Of a stretch of 13,954 bases of DNA, positions 5,676-12,956 are shown piece after piece. The position numbers and the translations under genes are program-made. Location of the stretch: assembly GCA_024690425.1 (NCBI GenBank), contig JAILCT010000132.1, forward strand, positions 1 to 13,954, given 5' to 3'. Within the stretch, counting starts at the first letter, position 1. The number at the start of each line of letters is the position of its first letter. The notes below the pieces were generated by a model, which saw only the letters and a list, made by a program, of their open reading frames with translations, ran no database searches and was not told the DNA's origin. This DNA is from Lachnospiraceae bacterium (GTDB lineage: Bacteria > Bacillota_A > Clostridia > Lachnospirales > Lachnospiraceae).

Positions 5676-7364
5676 ATGATCATTTGCTCCGAAGGTTTCA
5701 GGAAATTTTATAATGCTCTTCTTGTTGAGTCTATATCCAGTGAAGACCTCTTTAATCTTGTTCCCGGCGCGATAGTTCACGTTGCCGGCGAGCTTCATAT
5801 AGGTAAGTTCGAACTGCGCATCGAGTTCTTTCACCAGGGCAGCGAACCCATGAGGGACAATGCGTTCAATGTCCTCTATGAAGATCCGGCGGGATACGAA
5901 CTCTATTCGCACACCCGGACACTCAAGACCCCCTACAAGGACCGAGCAAGCTTTGCTGTTTTCCCTGTCAAGGGTCATACATGGACCGATGATGAGAAGC
6001 TTGACCTTGACATAATCATAAAGAACATACACTATGCCCTTCAGAAGGCTCACATAAGCGACCAGCTTAACATGCGCCAGATGACTGACTACCTGACCTC
6101 GCTTCCGAACACTGCCTACTTTACCAGGTTCTGCGGTGACCTTAATGTACGCGGCATATTGAACAAGTACACGGTTATCTTCTCCAATCTTCGAAGCTTC
6201 AACTATATTAACCAGCAGATGGGCAGCCGGGTAGGCGACACCGTTCTCAAGGAATACAGCAAGAAGCTCAAGGCCTTCTACGGTACCGATGAACTCATCG
6301 CCCGTTTCGGCGGTGACAATTTCGTAGCCATACTTAAGAATGAGAATGTAGACAAATATCTTAATTATATATCCAGTATCAATATATCGGTCGCATACGG
6401 GAACCAGACAAGGACCATCAGTGTCGCTGCCCGTTCCGGCATATGTCCGATGGAATCATCGACCGGCAACATAACCGATGCTGTGGGACGTGCGAACTCA
6501 ACGCTTGATTATCTCAAGCGTACTTCCGATGCCGACTATATGCACTTCAACGAGAACATACTCAAGAAGCTTATCAGGGAGCGCGAGATCACGACCTACT
6601 TCCGTACCGCCCTTGCCCGCAAGGAATTCCTGGTTTATTACCAGCCTAAGGTCAGCATGTGTGATAACAGGATATCAGGGTGCGAAGCCCTTGTCAGATG
6701 GGAGCACGACGGGAACATCGTAAGCCCGGCCGAGTTCATTCCCGTACTTGAGAATGAGGGACTCATATGTGATCTTGATTTTTACGTTTTAGAACGAGTA
6801 TGTGAGAATATCAGGGACTGGATCGATGCAGATATAATCCCGGCCAAGGTGTCTGTCAACTTCAGCAAGCTCCACCTGCGCAATGAGAATCTCGTTGATG
6901 ATATCATGCAGGTCATAACCAGATATAAGGTCAACCCCTCGTATCTTGAAATAGAGCTTACCGAGAGCGCCAGCTCCGATGCCTTCAAGGCACTGGAGAA
7001 GTTCGTTGATGATATGAGCGCACGCGGGATATGTACATCGATAGATGACTTTGGAACCGGTTATTCGTCCTTAAGCCTGCTCAAGGACCTTCACGTTAAT
7101 GTGATCAAGATTGATAAATCATTTATAGACCATATCACCGTACCCGAGTCCAAGGATCGTATAATACTGGCTTCGATCCTCACCATGGTAACGGGTCTTG
7201 GAATGGATGTCATCGCGGAAGGATGTGAGACCGAGGAACAGGCCCGGATACTCAAGGACCTCAACTGCAATGTCATCCAGGGCTACCTCTTCGACAAGCC
7301 GCTTCCTCACGATGAATACACACAGAAGCTGGCCGAAGGATATAAATACGATATACAAGTGTAA
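5676..7364 (+). CDS. Soluble c-di-GMP phosphodiesterase with degenerate GGDEF and intact EAL domain
   Basis: 562 aa with no membrane segment. Residues 1-135 form an unrecognised domain; its strand-rich pattern and long exit helix (about 105-135) resemble a GAF-like sensor. Residues about 136-290 are a GGDEF domain that has lost catalysis: the motif reads GGDNF (212-216), and the metal-binding Asp of the DxDxF element is Asn171 (NLRSF, 171-175). The EAL domain (about 305-555) is complete: Glu337-Ala-Leu, Asn395, Glu427 and Glu430 in ELTES, Asp457-Asp458 in DDFGTGYSS, Lys478, Glu515, Gln535. The protein should therefore hydrolyse c-di-GMP, with the GGDEF half as a possible regulatory module (inference; GTP binding is known for some such domains). 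Start: ATG 5676 has GATGAGGT (5664-5671) 4-5 nt upstream. An in-frame TTG at 5655 would place that ribosome site inside the gene, so I reject it. The gene diverges from mtnA and converges on prfA with a 10-nt gap. Confidence 0.93.
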   Translation: MIICSEGFRKFYNALLVESISSEDLFNLVPGAIVHVAGELHIGKFELRIEFFHQGSEPMRDNAFNVLYEDPAGYELYSHTRTLKTPYKDRASFAVFPVKGHTWTDDEKLDLDIIIKNIHYALQKAHISDQLNMRQMTDYLTSLPNTAYFTRFCGDLNVRGILNKYTVIFSNLRSFNYINQQMGSRVGDTVLKEYSKKLKAFYGTDELIARFGGDNFVAILKNENVDKYLNYISSINISVAYGNQTRTISVAARSGICPMESSTGNITDAVGRANSTLDYLKRTSDADYMHFNENILKKLIREREITTYFRTALARKEFLVYYQPKVSMCDNRISGCEALVRWEHDGNIVSPAEFIPVLENEGLICDLDFYVLERVCENIRDWIDADIIPAKVSVNFSKLHLRNENLVDDIMQVITRYKVNPSYLEIELTESASSDAFKALEKFVDDMSARGICTSIDDFGTGYSSLSLLKDLHVNVIKIDKSFIDHITVPESKDRIILASILTMVTGLGMDVIAEGCETEEQARILKDLNCNVIQGYLFDKPLPHDEYTQKLAEGYKYDIQV

Positions 7365-7374
7365 GTAACTTGCA

Positions 7375-8442
7375 TTATTCCATCTTCGAGAGTTTCGCCG
7401 CCTGATCTGCAGCAATGCAGGCGTCTATGATCTCCTGTATATCCCCGTTCATTATCTTATCAAGCTTATACAGTGTAAGGTTGATCCTGTGATCGGTCAC
7501 ACGGCCCTGAGGGAAGTTATAAGTCCTTATCTTCTCGGACCTGTCGCCCGTTCCTATCTGGCTCTTACGAAGCTCTGCTTCCGCATCATGCATCTTCTGC
7601 TGTTCCATGTCATACAGCTTGGCGCGAAGGAGGGCGAAAGCCTTCTCCTTATTCTGCAGCTGTGACTTTTCAGTCTGGCTGTAGATGACAATACCTGTCG
7701 GATAGTGAGTAAGGCGCACCGCCGAATCCGTCGTATTGACGCACTGGCCGCCGTTACCCGAAGCGCGCATGACATCTATACGTATATCCTTCTCGTCTAT
7801 CTGAACATCCACTTCTTCGGCCTCGGGCATGACCGCTACCGAAATGGTCGACGTATGTATCCTGCCGCCCGATTCCGTCTCGGGAACCCTCTGTACACGA
7901 TGGACACCCGATTCGTATTTCATAACAGAATAAGCTCCCTGTCCTGTTATCATGAAGGTGACGGACTTCATTCCGCCGATACCAATCTCATCAACCTCCA
8001 TGGTCTCAACCTTCCACCTGCGCCCCTCGGCATAGTGAACGTACATCCTGTATATCTCGGCTGCAAAGAGAGCTGCCTCATCACCGCCCGCACCTGCGCG
8101 GATCTCGACGATGACGTTCTTGTCATCATTTGGGTCCTTGGGAAGAAGAAGGATCTTAAGCTTGCCCTCAAGGGCCTCAACATTCTTCTTGGCCGTGTTA
8201 AGCTCCTCCTTGAGCATCTCCTTCATATCTTCATCAGTTTCCTCCGCAAGCATTGCAAGGGAATCCTCGATGTCCTGCTTGTTCTTCTTATATTCCTTAT
8301 ATGCCTCGACTATGGGCGTAAGGTCGCTCTGCTCCTTCATAAGCGAGCGAAAACGCTCCTGGTTGTCCGCAACCCCGGGCTCACCCAGTTCGTTCATTAT
8401 ATCCTCATACCGCATGATCAGGTCATCAAGCTTATCAAACAT
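7375..8442 (-). CDS. prfA: Peptide chain release factor 1
   Basis: 355 aa, standard length. RF1 reads UAA and UAG stop codons in the ribosomal A site and triggers release of the finished protein. Seen: the long helical N-terminal domain, the RF-1 domain with GAGGDEA (117-123), the stop-codon tripeptide of the PxT class (PET at 187-189, which marks RF1 and not RF2), and the catalytic loop [16 protein letters not shown] (228-243) with Gln233, the residue methylated by PrmC. It is the last gene of the rpmE-side cluster. Its ATG overlaps the prmC stop by one base (TAATG), and its ribosome site AAGGAGTG lies inside the prmC end, a sign of translational coupling. It ends 10 nt from the convergent GGDEF-EAL gene. 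Confidence 0.98.
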   Translation of the reverse strand: MFDKLDDLIMRYEDIMNELGEPGVADNQERFRSLMKEQSDLTPIVEAYKEYKKNKQDIEDSLAMLAEETDEDMKEMLKEELNTAKKNVEALEGKLKILLLPKDPNDDKNVIVEIRAGAGGDEAALFAAEIYRMYVHYAEGRRWKVETMEVDEIGIGGMKSVTFMITGQGAYSVMKYESGVHRVQRVPETESGGRIHTSTISVAVMPEAEEVDVQIDEKDIRIDVMRASGNGGQCVNTTDSAVRLTHYPTGIVIYSQTEKSQLQNKEKAFALLRAKLYDMEQQKMHDAEAELRKSQIGTGDRSEKIRTYNFPQGRVTDHRINLTLYKLDKIMNGDIQEIIDACIAADQAAKLSKME

Positions 8443-9281
8443 TACAAAACACTCCTTCTGCCGTGTACGACCCTGTCATTTCCCGCAAGGTCCTTAACAG
8501 TCGTAACATCCTTATATCCATGGTCCCTCATCATCGAGCTGACCGCCTCCCCCTGATCGTATCCGATCTCGAAGAAGAGCATCCCTCCCGGAAGCAGCTT
8601 CTCATCTGCCCCGTCTAAAAGCCTTCTGTAAAAATAAAGGCCGTCATCACCGCCATCAAGTGCGATACGCGGTTCATGATCCTTAACCTCTTCCATGAGC
8701 GTATCTATGACAGGACCTGCTATATAGGGGGGATTGGATATTATCACATCATACTTCCCCTCAATATTCTCATACAGATCACTCAATACAAAGTCAACCT
8801 CAGCCCGGTTCCTTACCGCATTCTCCCTTGCAAGCAAAATGGCTTCCTCGCTTATATCGCAGCCCCTTGCCTCAAGGTCGTTCTTATAAGCCGCAAGGCT
8901 TATTATTATACAGCCGGTACCGGTACACACATCAAGGACCTTCATCCCGTCGTTTACATACCGCATCGCTTCTTCAACAAGGCATTCCGTATCCTGTCTT
9001 GGGATCAGTACATGCTCATTTACCGCAAAATCAAACCCCATGAACTCCTGATGTCCCGTAATATGCTGAAGCGGTACATGGGAGGCCCTTCTGTCTATGA
9101 GCTTAAGGTATTCTCCCGCCTTATCCGCACTCACCTCATCCCTGCCGTGCAGGAGCAGTCCACCCCTGTCCATTCCGGTCACATGCATAAGCAAAAGGAG
9201 TGAATCGGTCGCCGCATCGGCTATCCCTGCGGATGTGAGGATCATAGTCCCCTTGTTCCTCATCTCATCGTAAGAAGGCAT
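8442..9281 (-). CDS. prmC: Release-factor glutamine methyltransferase
   Basis: 279 aa from the chosen start. PrmC uses S-adenosylmethionine to methylate the glutamine of the GGQ motif in RF1 and RF2, which speeds peptide release. In the short numbering: an N-terminal helical domain for release-factor binding (about 1-75), the stretch [13 protein letters not shown] (92-104), the SAM-binding motif [10 protein letters not shown] (116-125), and the catalytic NPPYI (183-187). Start: ATG 9281 begins 2 nt beyond the TGA of the DUF1385 gene (TGATATG) and gives the usual N-terminus for the family. An upstream in-frame ATG at 9311 would add 10 residues and overlap the DUF1385 gene by 29 nt. Both have only weak GGG ribosome sites, so the longer form is possible. 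The substrate gene prfA follows directly with overlapping codons. Confidence 0.96.
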   Translation of the reverse strand: MPSYDEMRNKGTMILTSAGIADAATDSLLLLMHVTGMDRGGLLLHGRDEVSADKAGEYLKLIDRRASHVPLQHITGHQEFMGFDFAVNEHVLIPRQDTECLVEEAMRYVNDGMKVLDVCTGTGCIIISLAAYKNDLEARGCDISEEAILLARENAVRNRAEVDFVLSDLYENIEGKYDVIISNPPYIAGPVIDTLMEEVKDHEPRIALDGGDDGLYFYRRLLDGADEKLLPGGMLFFEIGYDQGEAVSSMMRDHGYKDVTTVKDLAGNDRVVHGRRSVL

Positions 9282-9282
9282 A

Positions 9283-10242
9283 TCAGTAATTCCCGTATCC
9301 GTAAGCTGCATTCACATCATACCCGAATTCATCAAGGAGGAACCCCCTCCAGTCGAATACGGCATCAACCGCTGCGATGGCAACCTCTATCATCAAAGCA
9401 TCAGGCTCCCTTGTGGTAAGCTTCTGGAGCATCATCCCGGGTGCTGACAGGAGATTTATAAATACATTGTTAGTCCTTCCGGCAAGCCTTATTATCTCAT
9501 ATGATATCCCGGCTATAACGGGTATCAGGAGAATACGGAGCACGACCCTCATCACAGGATCCGATGTCCTTATGAACACAAAAAGGACTACGCTTATGAA
9601 CACAACGAAGAAGAGAAAGCTCGTACCGCATCTCTTATGCTGTCTTGAAGAGCGGGCCACATTCTCTATCGTGAGCGGAAGTCCGTGTTCAATGCAGTTG
9701 ATACACTTATGCTCGGCACCGTGATACATAAATACCCGCCTGATATCACTGAGCATGCTTATCGCCACAAGATAGAGGACGAAGATGATTATCCTTATGA
9801 CACCCTCAATAACGGCGATCGCGGTCTCGTTCACAACCCATCTCCTTACGAACTGTGATAGGAAGAAGGGAAGGAGCATAAAGAGAGCGATGGCTATCGC
9901 AAGTGAGAAGATGACCGTGATGATGCTCACGAACCCGCCTGCTGCCTGCGAAGCATCCGTGTCCTTACCCTTATCGGCATCCTCATAAAAAGAAGCCGAA
10001 TAATTAAGCGTCCTGGTACCCAGTATCAGCGAGTCGGCAAAATTAAAAATACCCCTGATAAAAGGTATCCTGTTAAGGATCGCAGCGGGAGCTATGGAAT
10101 CATACTGCTCCACCATAACGTTGATATCACCGTTCTCAGTCCTGACCGCAACTGAGTAACTCTCCTTATTCTTCATCATTATCCCTTCGATAACGGCCTG
10201 ACCGCCGATACCGGAGAAATGGTCCCTGTGTTTCCTGCTCAT
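9283..10242 (-). CDS. DUF1385 membrane protein (YqhQ family)
   Basis: 319 aa. It belongs to the DUF1385 family (Bacillus YqhQ-like), whose biochemical role I cannot state. Seen: the N-terminal signature GGQAVIEGIMM (13-23), then about four membrane helices (near 104-130, 141-165, 207-225 and 232-252). Between helices two and three are YHGAEHKCIN (173-182) and RQHKRCGTSFLF (200-211). The clustered His174, Glu177, His178, Cys180, Cys183, His202 and Cys205 could bind a metal (inference). A ribosome site AAGGA lies about 8 nt upstream of the ATG. It sits between rpmE and prmC, the place this family often holds in Clostridia, and downstream of a partial terminator after rpmE. Confidence 0.92.
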   Translation of the reverse strand: MSRKHRDHFSGIGGQAVIEGIMMKNKESYSVAVRTENGDINVMVEQYDSIAPAAILNRIPFIRGIFNFADSLILGTRTLNYSASFYEDADKGKDTDASQAAGGFVSIITVIFSLAIAIALFMLLPFFLSQFVRRWVVNETAIAVIEGVIRIIIFVLYLVAISMLSDIRRVFMYHGAEHKCINCIEHGLPLTIENVARSSRQHKRCGTSFLFFVVFISVVLFVFIRTSDPVMRVVLRILLIPVIAGISYEIIRLAGRTNNVFINLLSAPGMMLQKLTTREPDALMIEVAIAAVDAVFDWRGFLLDEFGYDVNAAYGYGNY

Positions 10243-10261
10243 ATAATTATCCTTATATCAC

Positions 10262-10290
10262 AAAAGGCTGAGGTATATGCCCCAGCCCTT
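10262..10290 (-). terminator. Partial terminator between rpmE and the DUF1385 gene
   Basis: On the minus strand GGCTGGGG pairs with CCTCAGCC (8 bp, one G-U) around the loop CATATA. Flanking AAG and TTT extend the stem to 11 bp. The stem is followed by only TTTTG, and most of those T pair back into the stem, so some transcripts should read on into the DUF1385-prmC-prfA genes. Confidence 0.6.
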
Positions 10291-10302
10291 AAACCCAAGA
10301 TA

Positions 10303-10503
10303 TTATTTAACGCCGTATTTCTTATTGAACTTCTCAATACGTCCATCGATCCTTGCGCTCTTCTGCTGTCCTGTATAGAACGAGTGGCACTTGGAACAGA
10401 TCTCAACGTGAAGCTCAGGCTTGGTTGATCCGACAACGAAAGTGTTGCCACAGTTGCAGGTCACCGTTGCCTGCTGATAATTCGGATGTATTCCTTCTCT
10501 CAT
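10303..10503 (-). CDS. rpmE: 50S ribosomal protein L31 (zinc-binding form)
   Basis: 66 aa, the common length for L31. Begins MREGIHPNY, with the zinc ligands in TCNCGN (Cys16, Cys18) and CSKC (Cys36, Cys39 region), then HSFYTGQQK and [10 protein letters not shown]. This is the zinc-containing (C+) form, which can act as a zinc reserve and is replaced by a zinc-free paralogue in some bacteria. Start: ATG 10503 has GAGAGGTGA (10509-10517) 5 nt upstream. The longer reading from the GTG at 10512 would begin inside that ribosome site and is rejected. It has its own promoter behind rho and a partial terminator after it. Confidence 0.98.
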   Translation of the reverse strand: MREGIHPNYQQATVTCNCGNTFVVGSTKPELHVEICSKCHSFYTGQQKSARIDGRIEKFNKKYGVK

Positions 10504-10508
10504 GATTC

Positions 10509-10517
10509 TCACCTCTC
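10509..10517 (-). promoter_or_regulatory. Ribosome site that fixes the rpmE start
   Basis: GAGAGGTGA on the minus strand, 5 nt ahead of ATG 10503. The GTG inside it (10510-10512) is in frame but is part of the ribosome site. Confidence 0.75.
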
Positions 10518-10558
10518 AATATATCTTAAAATCATTATTTTCGTCAAACAGCCTACTA

Positions 10559-10587
10559 ATAATACCATAAGCTCATATCTATTGCAA
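10559..10587 (-). promoter_or_regulatory. Promoter of rpmE
   Basis: Minus strand: -35 TTGCAA (10582-10587), 17-nt spacer, -10 TATTAT (10559-10564) with an extended TGG. It starts 7 nt after the rho stop codon. The start near 10552 gives a leader of about 49 nt. This is the best promoter match in the window. Confidence 0.7.
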
Positions 10588-10594
10588 GCCTTTT

Positions 10595-11968
10595 CTACAG
10601 GAACCTTATCTTTCTTACCATCTGAACGAATTCGCGGTTGCTCCTGGTACGTACGAACATATCAAGAACCTTCTCCACAGCCTCATCAGCCTTAAGTCCG
10701 TTAAGTGCCTTACGGATCACATTGATGGCCTCAAGTTCCTCCTGCTCAAGGAGCAGGTCCTCACGCCTGGTTCCGGACTTGGGTATATCGATGGCCGGGA
10801 ATACCCTCTTCTCGGACAGCTTACGGTCAAGTACCATCTCCATATTACCGGTTCCCTTGAATTCCTCGTATACAACATCGTCCATCTTGGATCCCGTCTC
10901 GATAAGGGCTGTTGCCAGTATGGTAAGGCTTCCTCCCTCACGCATGTTCCTGGCTGCACCGAAGAACCTCTTGGGCATGTGCAGGGCCGCCGGATCAAGA
11001 CCACCCGAAAGGGTACGTCCGCTGGGCGGAACCGTCATATTGTAAGCCCTTGTAAGCCTGGTTATCGAGTCGAGCAGGATTATAACGTCCTTGCCGCCCT
11101 CGACAAGTCTCTTGGCCCTCTCAATGACCATCTCGGACACACGCTTGTGATGCTCCGGGAGTTCGTCAAAGGTCGAGTAGATGACCTCAACATTGGGGCC
11201 TTCGATCGCTTCCTTGATATCCGTAACTTCCTCGGGACGCTCATCTATAAGAAGGATTATAAGATGCATCTCGGGATTGTTCCTGGTGACTGATTTGGCA
11301 ACGTCCTTAAGAAGGGTTGTCTTACCTGCCTTGGGCGGTGATACGATCATACCACGCTGGCCCTTGCCGACAGGACACATGAGATCCATTATCCTCATTG
11401 CGATGGGTCCTCCGGGACGCTCAAGCGTGAGCTTCTCGTTGGGGAATATGGGCGTAAGCTCCTCGAAATTCTTACGCTTGCTGTGCTCCTGGGGATTAAG
11501 TCCGTTGATCGTCTTGACAAAGAGAAGGGCGCCGAACTTGTCGTTCTGACTCTTAACCCTTGTATTACCTGTTATGATATCGCCGGTCTTAAGGCTGAAC
11601 CTGCGTATCTGGCTGGGGGCAACGTATACGTCATTATCACCGGGCAGATAATTCTCGCTCCTGATAAAACCGTAGCCGTCCGAAAGGACCTCAAGTATCC
11701 CGCTCGCTTCGATGCCCGAGTCAAGGCTCTTCTTCTCTTCGGATATATCAATGCCTTCTCCGGAAGCCTCCTTCTCGGATGATTCCTTCTCGGGCGATTC
11801 CTTCTCGGATGATCCGGCTGAACCCGCAGCCTCTTCCTCGTCCTTAAGTACCATGGCTTCGATCACGTCAGCCTTCTTAAGGCCGGTAAGCCCCTTGATT
11901 CCGCGTGCCTTGGCAAGGTCCTTGAGAACAGAAAGTGCCAATGTTTCGTACTTAGCTCTGTTGTTCAT
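10595..11968 (-). CDS. rho: Transcription termination factor Rho
   Basis: 457 aa. Rho is a ring-shaped RNA helicase that ends untranslated transcripts. Domains: an N-terminal helical Rho_N domain (about 5-45); an acidic, Ser/Glu-rich low-complexity insert (about 44-85) with the repeated pentapeptide [15 protein letters not shown]; a cold-shock-like RNA-binding domain with GYGFIR (98-103) and [12 protein letters not shown] (113-124); and the RecA-like ATPase with Walker [11 protein letters not shown] (211-220), [12 protein letters not shown] (239-250) and Walker B VIILLDS (295-301). The start has the ribosome site AGGAGAAG (11971-11978) 2-3 nt from the ATG. It follows the terminator of the ABC importer genes after a 220-nt leader and precedes rpmE. 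Few strong intrinsic terminators are visible in the window, which fits active use of Rho, although Rho is usually not essential in this group. Confidence 0.98.
   Translation of the reverse strand: MNNRAKYETLALSVLKDLAKARGIKGLTGLKKADVIEAMVLKDEEEAAGSAGSSEKESPEKESSEKEASGEGIDISEEKKSLDSGIEASGILEVLSDGYGFIRSENYLPGDNDVYVAPSQIRRFSLKTGDIITGNTRVKSQNDKFGALLFVKTINGLNPQEHSKRKNFEELTPIFPNEKLTLERPGGPIAMRIMDLMCPVGKGQRGMIVSPPKAGKTTLLKDVAKSVTRNNPEMHLIILLIDERPEEVTDIKEAIEGPNVEVIYSTFDELPEHHKRVSEMVIERAKRLVEGGKDVIILLDSITRLTRAYNMTVPPSGRTLSGGLDPAALHMPKRFFGAARNMREGGSLTILATALIETGSKMDDVVYEEFKGTGNMEMVLDRKLSEKRVFPAIDIPKSGTRREDLLLEQEELEAINVIRKALNGLKADEAVEKVLDMFVRTRSNREFVQMVRKIRFL
11768..11812 (-). repeat. Three tandem 15-bp units coding the Rho acidic insert
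   Basis: Units at 11768-11782, 11783-11797 and 11798-11812 (plus strand consensus TTCCTTCTCGGATGA). They differ at one, two or no bases from that consensus and code the pentapeptides [10 protein letters not shown] and SSEKE. In-frame tandem copies are a likely site of length variation by slippage. Confidence 0.85.
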
Positions 11969-12110
11969 TTTCTTCTCCTAATAATCCTGTAGCTTAATAA
12001 ATTCGCGTTCTATATCAATCTTAAATTCACCATCGGGATTTAACACGAAGTGTGTTGATGCGTTCCAAATAATGCGTACCAAAAACGATACAAAATAACC
12101 ATCTCCTGTA

Positions 12111-12139
12111 ATTAAATCACAAAAATAACAAAAATGCAA
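12111..12139 (-). promoter_or_regulatory. Candidate promoter of rho
   Basis: Minus strand: -35 TTGCAT (12134-12139), 17-nt spacer, -10 TTTAAT (12111-12116) with an extended TGA. The -35 lies in the 3' arm of the terminator hairpin, so terminator and promoter share DNA. The start near 12104 gives a leader of about 135 nt. Confidence 0.45.
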
Positions 12140-12151
12140 TAACTATATTGC
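12117..12151 (-). terminator. Intrinsic terminator of the amino-acid ABC importer genes
   Basis: Minus strand: GCAATA, loop TAGT, TATTGC (12136-12151) form a 6-bp stem followed by ATTTTTGTTATTTTTG. The stem is short and AT-rich, but the T-tract is the best in the window. It ends the transcript about 40 nt after the ATPase stop codon. Confidence 0.7.
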
Positions 12152-12188
12152 GAAGATTACAGGAGGCTTACAAAGCAGGCATAGATGC

Positions 12189-12947
12189 TCAGGCTTCGAG
12201 TTTACCTATAAAGGCATTCAGCCTCTCATTGTCAGAATTGAAGAGTTCATCCGGGGTTCCCTGTGAATGTATAACCCCCTTCTCCATGAAGATGATGCGG
12301 TCAGAAACCTCCCTGGCGAACTTCATCTCATGGGTTACGATCACCATCGTCATATGCTCGGCGGCAAGCCCCTTTATCACCTTGAGGACCTCCCCCGTAA
12401 GTTCAGGATCAAGCGCAGATGTGGGCTCATCAAAAAAGAGGATATCGGGGTGCAGGGCGAGTGCCCTTGCTATAGAAACACGCTGCTTCTGGCCGCCCGA
12501 TAAGGAACCCGGATAGGCATCTGCCTTATCAGCAAGGCCAAGCCTCTTAAGAAGGTCCATCGCGCGTTCCTTAGCCTCATCCTTACCCACTCCGGAGAGA
12601 ACAACAGGCTCGACGATGTTCTTAAGTACAGTGTAATGGGGGAACAGATTGAAGGACTGGAATACGAGACCGAAATACCTGCTTATCTCCCTTATCTCCT
12701 TCTTGTCGGCATAGACCATGGCGCCTTTTTCATCGGTTGCTGCCACCCTGCCGTTATACATAAGGGTACCGCCATCCATTGTCTCAAGAAGAGTGGCACA
12801 CCGAAGTGCGGTTGACTTTCCCGAGCCAGACGGACCGATGATCGACACCACCTCACCCTTCTTAACGGTAAGGGAGATATCCTTAAGGACTTCCTCGCCG
12901 CCAAATGACTTTCTCATGTTTTTGATCTCAAGAAGGTTAGTTCCCAT
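12189..12947 (-). CDS. Polar amino-acid ABC importer, ATP-binding protein
   Basis: 252 aa from the chosen start. This is the cytoplasmic ATPase that drives the importer coded by the two genes before it (GlnQ/HisP type). Motifs: Walker A GPSGSGKST (38-46), Q-loop Gln97, signature LSGGQKQR (149-156), Walker B ILFFDEP (169-175), and the switch histidine His206 in THEM. An insert of about 15 residues near 70-85 (KGAMVYADKKEIREI) occurs in some members. Start: ATG 12947 has AGGA (12955-12958) 7 nt upstream, overlapping the permease stop codon. An in-frame ATG at 12953 is only one base from that site, so the two-residue longer form is less likely. The substrate cannot be told from the ATPase. Confidence 0.96.
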   Translation of the reverse strand: MGTNLLEIKNMRKSFGGEEVLKDISLTVKKGEVVSIIGPSGSGKSTALRCATLLETMDGGTLMYNGRVAATDEKGAMVYADKKEIREISRYFGLVFQSFNLFPHYTVLKNIVEPVVLSGVGKDEAKERAMDLLKRLGLADKADAYPGSLSGGQKQRVSIARALALHPDILFFDEPTSALDPELTGEVLKVIKGLAAEHMTMVIVTHEMKFAREVSDRIIFMEKGVIHSQGTPDELFNSDNERLNAFIGKLEA

Positions 12948-12956
12948 AGTCATATC

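Larger units (their letters stand above)
12103..12165. repeat. Perfect 10-bp inverted repeat around the terminator and rho promoter
   Basis: CTCCTGTAAT at 12103-12112 and ATTACAGGAG at 12156-12165, 43 nt apart and 53 bp centre to centre. The left arm overlaps the -10 box proposed for rho. The pair encloses the whole terminator hairpin and its T-tract. Confidence 0.7.
11969..12188 (-). other. 220-nt leader and intergenic region in front of rho
   Basis: AT-richer than its surroundings. From the ATPase end towards rho it holds the terminator hairpin (12136-12151), a promoter candidate (12111-12139), the inverted-repeat arms (12103-12112 and 12156-12165), a small hairpin AACAC-GAAGT-GTGTT (12042-12056), and a 54-codon open frame (11978-12142) that ends in the rho ribosome site. 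A second weaker promoter reading (TTGATA, 16 nt, TAAGCT) lies closer to rho. Confidence 0.6.

Noticed and set aside
5583..6053. 156-codon minus-strand frame across the start of the GGDEF-EAL gene
   Set aside because: Covers the divergent promoters and the coding start of a well supported gene; no domain or ribosome site.
7356..7372. CAAGT/ACTTG inverted repeat between the GGDEF-EAL and prfA genes as a terminator
   Set aside because: Only 5 bp with a 7-nt loop and no T-tract on either strand.
7705..8556. 283-codon open frame on the plus strand opposite prfA
   Set aside because: It lies across prfA and the end of prmC, which are certain genes; its product has no recognisable domain. It is an antisense shadow.
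10243..10260. Extended -10-like TGATATAAG before the DUF1385 gene
   Set aside because: Its predicted start would fall beyond the AAGGA ribosome site, and there is no -35.
12039..12107. 20-codon frame starting ATG directly after AGGAG (minus strand, begins MVILYRFWY)
   Set aside because: The ATG touches the AGGAG with no spacing, and the peptide has no protein-like features; noted only as the possible front of the frame-shifted open frame.
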